Part shown: positions 1 to 5,515 of the stretch, piece by piece | Layout of the letters: each line of letters begins with the position of its first letter | Numbering within the stretch: position 1 is the first letter of the stretch | DNA from: Actinomycetota bacterium | Lineage (GTDB): Bacteria > Actinomycetota > Thermoleophilia > Solirubrobacterales > Solirubrobacteraceae | NCBI GenBank assembly: GCA_009699565.1 | Contig: WLNX01000090.1 | Location: forward strand, 1 to 7,239 | Reading direction: 5' to 3' | DNA length: 7,239 nucleotides | Program-made: the position numbers and the translations under genes | The notes under the pieces: generated by a model | Told to the model about the DNA's origin: nothing | Database searches by the model: none | What the model saw: only the letters and a program-made list of their open reading frames with translations

Positions 1-81
1 CCGGAGCGGTTGAACGGGGCAGTCTCGAAAACTGTTGTGCGGGTAACCCCTGTACCGAGGGTTCGAATCCCTCCCCCTCCG
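1..81 (+). tRNA. tRNA-Ser(CGA), 5' end cut by window edge
   Basis: This is a class II tRNA lacking only its 5' acceptor strand and the first connecting bases (about 9 nt), which lie before the window. Visible parts are: D stem CCG (1-3) with CGG (15-17); anticodon stem 19-23 with 31-35; seven-base loop CTCGAAA (24-30) with anticodon CGA at 26-28; a long variable arm (about 36-56) with a GGG/CCC stem; T arm GAGGG (57-61), loop TTCGAAT (62-68) and CCCTC (69-73). The 3' acceptor strand CCCCTCC (74-80) is followed by discriminator G81. The long variable arm and discriminator G agree with serine identity. It would read UCG codons. The following bases are CTT, so CCA is not encoded and must be added by the CCA-adding enzyme. 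Confidence 0.95.
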
Positions 82-331
82 CTTACGTTCCGTGATGGCG
101 GGCCCACCGAGGTACTTCCAAGTCATCTGTTGGAGAACGACAACCGTCGCGCCACTGACCTTTGGCACACGACGAGAAGCTCTCGGACCAAGCCTAATAA
201 GGGACCGGCTCCAGACTAGGCTCATGGCTTGTAACGAGCTGTGGAACCGGGCGCAGCGGTCGCTGTCGCCCAATCCCAAGCTGAGCCGCTTAACCGCAGC
301 TTAATCGTCACATCGGAAATTCCGGCCGGTC

Positions 332-338
332 TAAGTAT
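332..338 (+). promoter_or_regulatory. possible -10 element of the peroxidase gene
   Basis: TAAGTAT lies 32 nt before the ATG at 371. Transcription starting near 344 would give a leader of about 27 nt that includes the Shine-Dalgarno sequence. No good TTGACA-like -35 was found at the usual spacing, so this is a weak call based on position and composition. Confidence 0.2.
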
Positions 339-354
339 TCGACCGCCAACCCCA

Positions 355-362
355 AAAGGAAG
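355..362 (+). promoter_or_regulatory. ribosome binding site of the peroxidase gene
   Basis: AAAGGAAG, ending 8 nt before the ATG at 371, is a good Shine-Dalgarno match at normal spacing. It fixes this ATG as the start, which is also where a clean signal peptide begins. Confidence 0.7.
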
Positions 363-370
363 CAACCCCG

Positions 371-2029
371 ATGCCGCGCACTATCCGCTCCATTTCAATC
401 GCCCTTCTCTCGCCGCTGCTGCTGGCGCTGATGGCGGCGGGTGCAGCCGCACACCCGGGCAAGCCGGCATCTCACGCTCCACCGGCACCGCCCGCCAAGT
501 ATGCGGTCAACGGAGCCGGCAACAACCTCGGCAACCCAGCTTGGGGCGCCTTTGGCGCTGACCTCCTTCGCCGCGCCCGCGCCGCTTACGGCGACGGTCT
601 CTCATCCCCCGCCGGCGCCACACGGCCGGGCGCGCGCGCACTCTCTAACGCCCTCAGCGCGCAGAGCGACGACGCGCTGAACGACCGGCAGATGTCGGAC
701 TTCGTCTACGTCTTCGGTCAGTTCCTCGACCATGACATCGACCTTTCAACGACCTCCTCCTCCGAGTCGTTCCCAATCCCTGTCCCGGCTGGAGACCCGT
801 CGTTCGACCCAAGCTCAACCGGCACGAAGACGATCGGCTTCACGCGCTCCACCTTCAACAGCGCCGGCAGAGGCAACCGAGCGCGTCAGCAGACCAACAC
901 CGTCACAGCTTTCGTCGACGGATCACAGGTCTACGGCTCCGACAGCGCCCGCGCAGCCGCGCTGAGGAGCTTCAGCGGGGGACGCCTGAGGACGAGCAGC
1001 GGGAACATGATGCCGCTCAACACCAACGGCCTTCCCAACGCTAATGACGCCCACATAGTTGCCGACTCCAAGCTGTTCCTCGCCGGCGACGTTCGCGCCA
1101 ACGAGAACGTTGAGCTGACCTCGCTGCAGACGCTGTTCGTGCGCGAGCACAACCGGCTCGCCGCGCAGATCGCTGCCCGCAAGCCGAACCTGAACGACGA
1201 GCAGATCTTCCAGGACGCCAGGTCGATCGTTATCGGCGAACTGCAGGCGATCACCTACAACGAGTTCCTGCCGGCCCTGCTGGGGAGCGGCCGCCTGCCG
1301 GCATACCGCGGCTACGACCCGCGGGTTAACCCGGGGATCGCGAATGAGTTTTCGACCGGCGCCTTCCGCTTCGGCCACAGCCTGCTGGACGGAGAGATCG
1401 GACGACTCAACAACGACGGCAGCGAAACGCCGCAGGGGGCGATCGCACTGCGCAACGCCTTCTTCAACCCGACTGTCTTCGACCCGGCCCTGCCGAACCA
1501 CGAAGGCGACATCGACCCGTTCCTGAAGTCGGCGGCAAGCGGAACCGCGCAGGAAGTTGACCTGAAGATCGTTGACGACGTACGCAACTTCCTCTTCGGC
1601 CCTCCCGGTTCAAGCGGACTTGACCTGGCGGCGCTGAACATCCAGCGCGGCCGCGACCACGGCCTCGCCGACTACAACACGATGCGCGCCGCCTACGGCC
1701 TGCCCCGCGTGACGACCTTCAGCCAGATCAGCCCGGACCCGGCAACCGCAGCGGCGCTGCAAAGCGCCTACGGCAGCGTCAACGACGTGGACCTTTGGGT
1801 CGGCGGCCTCGCCGAGAAGCACGTGAGCGGCGGCTCGCTCGGGCCGCTCTTCACGCGGATGGTCGCCGACCAGTTCTCACGGCTGCGCGACGGCGACCGG
1901 CTCTTCTACGAGCGCACCCTTCGCGGAGCCGAGCTGGATCAGGTTCGCTCGACCACGCTGGCCAAGGTGATCAAGGCCAACACTGCCCTGACGAACGTCC
2001 AGGCCAACGTCTTCTTCAACGGCCACTAG
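371..2029 (+). CDS. secreted animal-type haem peroxidase (peroxidase-cyclooxygenase superfamily)
   Basis: This 552-aa protein is an exported haem peroxidase that would oxidise halides or small organic substrates with H2O2. A signal peptide (residues 1 to about 27) has Arg3/Arg6, a Leu/Ala core and an AAA-H cleavage site, followed by a Pro/Ala-rich linker. The catalytic domain fills about 45-550. By comparison with myeloperoxidase, every key position is visible: GQFLDHD (116-122) with distal Gln117 and His121, haem-ester Asp120 and calcium ligand Asp122; the calcium loop TAFVDGS (179-185); catalytic Arg242 and haem-ester Glu245 in DVRANEN; proximal His336 in FRFGHSL; and its partner Asn423 in LNIQRGRDHG. 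Asn246 stands where myeloperoxidase has the sulfonium-forming Met, so that third haem link should be absent. The protein contains no cysteine, unlike disulfide-rich animal relatives. The family assignment is firm; the physiological substrate cannot be read from the sequence. It is the first gene of a four-gene rightward run. Confidence 0.93.
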   Translation: MPRTIRSISIALLSPLLLALMAAGAAAHPGKPASHAPPAPPAKYAVNGAGNNLGNPAWGAFGADLLRRARAAYGDGLSSPAGATRPGARALSNALSAQSDDALNDRQMSDFVYVFGQFLDHDIDLSTTSSSESFPIPVPAGDPSFDPSSTGTKTIGFTRSTFNSAGRGNRARQQTNTVTAFVDGSQVYGSDSARAAALRSFSGGRLRTSSGNMMPLNTNGLPNANDAHIVADSKLFLAGDVRANENVELTSLQTLFVREHNRLAAQIAARKPNLNDEQIFQDARSIVIGELQAITYNEFLPALLGSGRLPAYRGYDPRVNPGIANEFSTGAFRFGHSLLDGEIGRLNNDGSETPQGAIALRNAFFNPTVFDPALPNHEGDIDPFLKSAASGTAQEVDLKIVDDVRNFLFGPPGSSGLDLAALNIQRGRDHGLADYNTMRAAYGLPRVTTFSQISPDPATAAALQSAYGSVNDVDLWVGGLAEKHVSGGSLGPLFTRMVADQFSRLRDGDRLFYERTLRGAELDQVRSTTLAKVIKANTALTNVQANVFFNGH

Positions 2030-2043
2030 ACCACGCGGAGCAG

Positions 2044-2072
2044 GCCGCCCGGCGGCGCGGGATCGCTTCCCG
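2044..2072 (+). other. two adjacent GC-rich hairpins between peroxidase and epimerase genes
   Basis: Two perfect 5-bp stems stand side by side: GCCGC/GCGGC with a 3-nt loop (2044-2056) and CGGGA/TCCCG with a 5-nt loop (2058-2072). There is no T-tract after them, so they do not look like a standard intrinsic terminator. They could weaken read-through or protect the 3' end of the peroxidase message. In DNA this GC-rich, such stems also arise by chance. Confidence 0.25.
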
Positions 2073-2084
2073 AGGCGCTGGGCA

Positions 2085-2090
2085 TAAGGT
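2085..2090 (+). promoter_or_regulatory. possible -10 box / ribosome site before the epimerase start
   Basis: TAAGGT fits the actinobacterial TANNNT pattern and ends 7 nt before the GTG at 2098, the spacing expected of a leaderless transcript. The AAGG inside it (2086-2089) is equally readable as a weak Shine-Dalgarno with an 8-nt spacer. Sequence alone cannot choose between the two. Confidence 0.25.
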
Positions 2091-2097
2091 TCGCGCT

Positions 2098-3069
2098 GTG
2101 CCCGCAAAGATTGAAGAGACGACAACCGACGGCCACGCCACGGTCACACTGACCTCGGCGAGCGGAGAGCTGGAAGCGACTTATGCGCCTGGCACCGGAA
2201 TGGTCTGCTGCTCGCTGCGACGCCGGGGCGAAGAAATGCTCGGCCAGCGCGGCGGCCTGGCCGCCTATGCCGAGAAGGGGTCCACCTTCGGGATTCCGCT
2301 GCTCTACCCGTGGGCGAACCGGCTGGCAGCGATGAGCTACTCGTTCGAAGGCACCGACGTGACTCTGGACGCTGCGAGCTCGCCGCTGCACTTTGACGCG
2401 GCCGGACTCCCGATGCACGGCGTTCTCGCCGCCTCGCCGTACTGGGAGCTGACCGATACCGGCGCCGACGACAACTCCGCCCAGTTGCAGGCGCGGCTCG
2501 ACTTCTCGGCCCACAGTGAACTGGCGGCAGCATTCCCCTTCCGCCACATGCTGGAGATGGGCGTGGCGCTAGACGACGAGACGCTGACAGTGACAACGAC
2601 CGTGATCCCAACCGGCGACGGGCGAGTGCCGGTGGCCTTCGGCTACCACCCCTACCTCGCGCTGCCGGGCGGCTCGCGAAGTGGGGTCGAGATTGAGCTG
2701 CCGGTCGTGCGTCACGCGCTGCTCGGTGCAGACGGACTGCCTACCGGCGAAACCGAAGCGGCAAGTGGAGCGAAGGCGCCGCTCGCAGAGCGCTCGTTTG
2801 ACGACCTCTTCGACGAGCTAAGTGACCCGAAGCAGTTCCGGCTTGCCGGGCCGGGCAGCGAGATCTCCGTTGAGTTTGATCGCGGCTACAACTTTGCCCA
2901 GGTATACGCGCCGGCCGACCAACCCTTCATCTGCTTTGAACCGATGACCTCGCCGACCAACTCCCTGGTCAGTGGTGATCGGCTTGCCACGGTTGCCCCC
3001 GGAGAACAGTTTCAGGCCTCGTTCTCGATCCGCGCCCAGAGCCGGGGGGCCGGTATGATCGCGCGATGA
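2098..3069 (+). CDS. aldose 1-epimerase (mutarotase) family protein
   Basis: A 323-aa cytoplasmic protein of the galactose-mutarotase-like beta-sandwich family, which interconverts alpha and beta anomers of sugars or sugar phosphates. Family landmarks are in order: LLYPWANRL (68-76) with Asn74-Arg75; a first His in PMHGV (His107); GYHPYLALP (182-190) with His184; an Asp-rich FDDLFDEL (234-241) where the family has a substrate-binding Asp; and FICFEPMTSP (277-286) with Glu281 as the expected general base. The length is normal and there is no signal peptide. GTG at 2098 was chosen because the frame otherwise runs back through the peroxidase gene, has no ATG/GTG/TTG between 2030 and 2097, and gains AAGG just upstream. 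The next in-frame ATG (2200) would remove the first beta strands. The stop overlaps the lipoprotein start in ATGA, suggesting coupled translation. The exact sugar substrate is unknown; the HP-type active site resembles the YeaD/YihR branch more than classical GalM. Confidence 0.85.
   Translation: MPAKIEETTTDGHATVTLTSASGELEATYAPGTGMVCCSLRRRGEEMLGQRGGLAAYAEKGSTFGIPLLYPWANRLAAMSYSFEGTDVTLDAASSPLHFDAAGLPMHGVLAASPYWELTDTGADDNSAQLQARLDFSAHSELAAAFPFRHMLEMGVALDDETLTVTTTVIPTGDGRVPVAFGYHPYLALPGGSRSGVEIELPVVRHALLGADGLPTGETEAASGAKAPLAERSFDDLFDELSDPKQFRLAGPGSEISVEFDRGYNFAQVYAPADQPFICFEPMTSPTNSLVSGDRLATVAPGEQFQASFSIRAQSRGAGMIAR
3054..3059 (+). promoter_or_regulatory. candidate -10 box for a leaderless lipoprotein transcript
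   Basis: TATGAT matches the TATAAT consensus at five of six bases and ends 6 nt before the ATG at 3066, so transcription could begin at the start codon itself. It lies inside the last codons of the epimerase gene. No convincing -35 hexamer was seen. The only Shine-Dalgarno-like sequence nearby is a G-run at 3044-3049, about 16 nt from the ATG, which is too far to be strong. Confidence 0.4.
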
Positions 3070-3524
3070 AGACACGAATCCTCGCAGTCGCAGCCACACT
3101 CGCCGTCGCCGCAGCACTCGCAGGCTGCGGCTCTTCCAGCTCGGCAAGTTCCGGCACCGCCACCGAGTCAAACAGCGAAGGAACAAAGCTGGTCACCCGG
3201 CTGCTGGAGGACGTGAAGACGAAGAACAAGGACGACCTCGAGAAGTTCCTCACCCCCAACTGGCTGCTGCAACGCGCCACCGGCGGGCCGCTGACAAAGA
3301 GCGAGTTCATCAACGGGCTGCCGGAGCTGAGCGCCTACAAGATCGAAAACGTCAAAGCGCTCGAATACGACGACACGATGACCGTCGCTTTCGTCGCCAC
3401 AACCGACCTCGTCGTCGACGGCACCAAGTTCCCGGGAACGCCCGCGCCCTACCTGAGCTCGTTCATCCAGGTTGACGACCAGTGGTACCTGATGGCGCAC
3501 GCCAACCTCAATAAGCCCAAGTAG
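3066..3524 (+). CDS. small lipoprotein with NTF2/SnoaL-like domain
   Basis: A 152-aa exported lipoprotein. Residues 1-20 form a signal peptide with Lys2/Arg4, an Ala/Val/Leu core and the lipobox L18-A19-G20-C21. Cys21 would be lipidated, and a Ser/Gly/Thr linker (22-36) tethers the domain to the outer face of the membrane. Residues about 38-150 show the pattern of small cone-shaped NTF2-like domains: an N-terminal amphipathic helix with a partly spent-lysine/acidic face (KTKNKDDLEKFL), a middle segment, then alternating strands ending in SSFIQVDDQWYLMAHANL, where a 'vdg.W.l..H' motif is common in DUF4440/SnoaL proteins. There is no catalytic residue to name; such domains often bind small ligands or serve as accessory partners. 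The start overlaps the epimerase stop by 4 nt and the pterin-fold gene follows after 7 nt, so operon membership is likely. The fold call is an inference from the pattern. Confidence 0.75.
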   Translation: MKTRILAVAATLAVAAALAGCGSSSSASSGTATESNSEGTKLVTRLLEDVKTKNKDDLEKFLTPNWLLQRATGGPLTKSEFINGLPELSAYKIENVKALEYDDTMTVAFVATTDLVVDGTKFPGTPAPYLSSFIQVDDQWYLMAHANLNKPK

Positions 3525-3531
3525 CCGCCGC

Positions 3532-4428
3532 ATGCTGACGCTCGCCGACCTCGCAGAGCTCGCCGCAGAGCACGCCGACGAGCTATCCGCGCCCGTCGCC
3601 AGCTTCGACATCGGCGGCCGCGAGTTCGACTTCGACGCCGCCCCGGCGATCATGGGAGTCGTCAATATGTCGCGCGACTCGTGGTACCGCGAGAGCGTCG
3701 CTCCGTCGGTCGAGTCGGCAATCGCGCGCGGCAGGGTGCTCGCCGCGCAGGGCGCAGACATCATCGACATTGGCGCCGAGTCAACGATCCTCGACGCCGA
3801 GCGCGTCGGGGCGGACTCCCAGATCGAGCAGCTCGTGCCGGTGATTGAGGCTCTGCGCGCCGACAACATCCTCGTCTCGGTGGAGACCTACGAACCGGCC
3901 GTGGTAGAGGCCTGCCTGAAGGCCGGAGCCAACCTGCTGAACCTGACCGGCACGGCCCACCACGAGGAGATCTTCGCGCTGGCGGCCCAGTACGACGCGG
4001 CGATCGTGCTCTGCTTCGTCCAGGGCGACAACGTCCGCGAAGTCGGCGCCGTGACTTTGGACGGAGATCCGCTGCCGGAGATGATCGCCCACTTCGAACC
4101 TCGGATCGCGGCCGCAAGAGCGGCCGGAGTGGAGCGGCTGTTCGTTGATCCGGGACTCGGCTTCTACTACTCAAACCTTGAGGACGGCGACGAGCGCGTG
4201 CGCCACCAGGCACGGATCTTCATCAACACCTTCCGCATGCGCGTGCTTGGCTTGCCGGTCTGCCACGCGCTCCCCCACGCCTTTGACTACTTCGAGGACG
4301 AAGTGCGAAGCGCCGAAGGCTTCTTCGCAGTGCTCGCATCACTCGGCCGCACCAGCCTCTTTCGCACCCACGAGGTGCCGCGCGTTCGGGCGGTGCTGCG
4401 GACGATCGGCGCGATCAACGGCGCTTAA
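3532..4428 (+). CDS. divergent dihydropteroate-synthase-fold protein, probably not a true folate enzyme
   Basis: A 298-aa cytoplasmic TIM-barrel protein with the pterin-binding domain order at about 35-295. Retained positions: Asn45 in MGVVNMSRDS, ADIIDIGAEST (75-85), Asn137 in LLNLTG, DPGLGF (206-211) with Asp206, and the terminal phosphate-site pair Arg278/His280 in FRTHEV. Altered positions: the usual N-x-TPDS reads MSRDS; STRP reads STIL (84-87); the pterin-contacting Asp of SVDT is Glu118; Asn-Asp is Asn-Leu (137-138); and the Ser-Arg-Lys loop that positions p-aminobenzoate and pterin is replaced by CHALPH (244-249). An extra N-terminal segment (1-35) precedes the barrel. Folate synthesis by this protein is therefore doubtful; a related pterin, corrinoid or methyl-transfer ligand is possible. 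It lies 7 nt after the lipoprotein gene with no clear Shine-Dalgarno, consistent with translation as part of the upstream operon. Its stop codon overlaps that of the opposing methyltransferase gene. Confidence 0.8.
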   Translation: MLTLADLAELAAEHADELSAPVASFDIGGREFDFDAAPAIMGVVNMSRDSWYRESVAPSVESAIARGRVLAAQGADIIDIGAESTILDAERVGADSQIEQLVPVIEALRADNILVSVETYEPAVVEACLKAGANLLNLTGTAHHEEIFALAAQYDAAIVLCFVQGDNVREVGAVTLDGDPLPEMIAHFEPRIAAARAAGVERLFVDPGLGFYYSNLEDGDERVRHQARIFINTFRMRVLGLPVCHALPHAFDYFEDEVRSAEGFFAVLASLGRTSLFRTHEVPRVRAVLRTIGAINGA

Positions 4429-5414
4429 GGACAGAGCGCGAGGGCAACGCCCTCTTCGCCGCTCGGCGAAACCTCAAGCGCGAGCAGATCAAGGCCGGCT
4501 GCCGTGATCACCGCTTCCAGCCCTGCCGGGGTGTGCCGTGCCGAGCGCAGCAGCCGCACCGGCCTGCCTGCGCGCAGAGTGAAGGGGCCGTCCTCGAACT
4601 GAAGCTGAAGATCTTCCGAGGGCTCAAGCCACGCGCCGACCGCAGCCTGTGCGCCTGCCCCCGGATCATCCAGCGCCGAGACGGTGATCGCAGCCTGGCC
4701 CTGCTCGATTCCGGCGTCCTCGCAGAGCGCCCAAAGCCAGTCACGAGTGAGCTGGTTGTCGTACTGGGCAGTGATCCGCTCCAACGCCCCCTCACCCTCG
4801 GGAAGCAGATTGGCGCTGACGGCGAGCATGTCGCCGGAGCGCAGCAGAGCCAGCGCCGCGGAGATAGCCGGGAAGACCTCCATGCCCGGAAGGATTCCGT
4901 AGAGCGTGACGACCCTCTTGCCAGGCGCCTCGCCGATCATCTGCGGCAGGTCCTCCGCGGCCTGGCCGAGATCGCAGACGACCGGCCGGCGCAGCAGCGC
5001 GCCGCCTGCGCCGGTCAGCTGATCGGCGGCAATCTGCAACAGAGGAAGACTGACGTCAACGGGGCTGGCGACAACCGGGCCGCCAGGAGGGAGCGACTCG
5101 AGCAGATTGCGTTCCTTTGCGCCGTCGGCGCAGCCAAGGCCGATCACATGAACTCCGGTCTCGTCGAGATGCTCCCCGATCAAGCGGTTGACGGCGTCAT
5201 AGGCCTGCATTCCGTCGCCCTGATCGCGTGCCGGCGAGAAGGCCGCGGCAATCGCTCGCCAGAGACGCGCCTGACGGACGCTGAGGTAGTGCTGACGGGT
5301 GGCGATCTCGCCGGCGGCGAAGCCTTGGCTAAGTTCCGCCGCGACCGACGCCGGATGGACGCTGCGGTGGACGCATACGTCGATGAACGGCGGGGCGGGA
5401 TGATTGGCGGTCAC
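4425..5414 (-). CDS. EgtD-like SAM-dependent methyltransferase, substrate unknown
   Basis: A 329-aa protein whose layout follows the histidine-specific methyltransferase domain (Methyltransf_33). The N-terminal part has QHYLSVRQARLW (about 41-52). A glycine-rich SAM loop IGLGCADGAKE lies at 91-101. PVDVS (118-122) matches the 'PxDxS' strand whose acid holds the SAM ribose, CDLGQ (147-151) follows, and TLYGILPGME (170-179) sits where EgtD has its 'GSxxGN' turn. GDMLAVSANL (194-203) matches the GDxLLxxxDL strand, and a C-terminal beta region closes with FTLRAGRPVRLLRSARH. In EgtD the Glu and Ser of the last motif bind the histidine amino group; here the alignment gives Leu289 and Ser291, so histidine is unlikely to be the substrate. 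GTG at 5414 is preferred because it gives family length, avoids overlap with the divergent dehydrogenase, and has a -10 box 6 nt away. An upstream ATG at 5543 would run into the neighbouring gene. The family call is by pattern and is moderately secure. Confidence 0.7.
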   Translation of the reverse strand: MTANHPAPPFIDVCVHRSVHPASVAAELSQGFAAGEIATRQHYLSVRQARLWRAIAAAFSPARDQGDGMQAYDAVNRLIGEHLDETGVHVIGLGCADGAKERNLLESLPPGGPVVASPVDVSLPLLQIAADQLTGAGGALLRRPVVCDLGQAAEDLPQMIGEAPGKRVVTLYGILPGMEVFPAISAALALLRSGDMLAVSANLLPEGEGALERITAQYDNQLTRDWLWALCEDAGIEQGQAAITVSALDDPGAGAQAAVGAWLEPSEDLQLQFEDGPFTLRAGRPVRLLRSARHTPAGLEAVITAAGLDLLALEVSPSGEEGVALALCP

Positions 5415-5420
5415 GAGGCG

Positions 5421-5426
5421 AGAATA
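5421..5426 (-). promoter_or_regulatory. candidate -10 box for a leaderless methyltransferase transcript
   Basis: On the minus strand TATTCT ends 6 nt before the GTG at 5414. It fits TANNNT and matches TATAAT at four of six bases. No Shine-Dalgarno precedes that GTG, so a leaderless message is the simplest reading. No convincing -35 was found. Confidence 0.4.
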
Positions 5427-5475
5427 CGCTCTGCGGGGCAAGGCAGGCCGCGCCGCAGCGCGCGGCGTGGCAAGC

Positions 5476-5486
5476 TTCACCGTGAA
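5476..5486. promoter_or_regulatory. small perfect inverted repeat in the divergent control region
   Basis: TTCAC-C-GTGAA is an 11-bp palindrome with a single central base, located between the divergently transcribed methyltransferase and dehydrogenase genes. It lies 30 nt before the dehydrogenase ATG and about 60 nt before the methyltransferase start. The position suits an operator for a dimeric regulator, but no regulator gene is present and symmetry does not extend further. Confidence 0.25.
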
Positions 5487-5502
5487 ACGCAAACGACTTA
5501 TC

Positions 5503-5507
5503 GGAGA
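5503..5507 (+). promoter_or_regulatory. ribosome binding site of the dehydrogenase gene
   Basis: GGAGA, ending 8 nt before the ATG at 5516, is the clearest Shine-Dalgarno in the window and fixes this start, which yields the expected short N-terminus before the first Rossmann strand. Confidence 0.75.
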
Positions 5508-5515
5508 AATTTGAC

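Larger units (their letters stand above)
82..370. other. intergenic region between tRNA-Ser and the peroxidase gene
   Basis: About 290 nt without a convincing gene. Short open frames exist, but they lack ribosome sites and family resemblance, and one of them overlaps the tRNA. A small perfect hairpin, CGAGA/TCTCG with a 3-nt loop, lies at 173-185. It has no T-tract, so it is not a clear terminator for the tRNA. The palindrome CCGGCCGG is at 322-329. The right end (about 300-345) is the most A/T-rich part and is where the peroxidase promoter is most likely. No integrase or second attachment-like copy of the tRNA 3' end was seen. Confidence 0.6.

Noticed and set aside
173..185. Hairpin CGAGA-AGC-TCTCG as a terminator for the tRNA gene
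   Set aside because: The stem is only 5 bp and no T-tract follows; it may be chance.
1..370. tRNA-Ser 3' end as the attachment site of an integrated element
   Set aside because: No integrase, no direct repeat of the tRNA 3' end and no compositional break were seen; the following genes look chromosomal.
1795..2097. Upstream extension of the epimerase reading frame into the peroxidase gene
   Set aside because: The added 101 residues are Arg-rich and unlike any epimerase N-terminus; the peroxidase frame is the real one there. GTG 2098 gives the family length.
2026..2547. 173-codon minus-strand open frame opposite the epimerase gene
   Set aside because: Shadow frame with no motif, and it would be antisense to a clear enzyme gene.
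3168..3869. 233-codon minus-strand open frame opposite the lipoprotein and pterin-fold genes
   Set aside because: No recognisable domain; it is the complement of codons in two well supported genes.
371..4428. The four rightward genes as a dedicated defence or toxin system
   Set aside because: None of the proteins has toxin, nuclease, immunity or phage-sensing features; peroxidase, epimerase and pterin-fold proteins are metabolic or extracellular enzymes.
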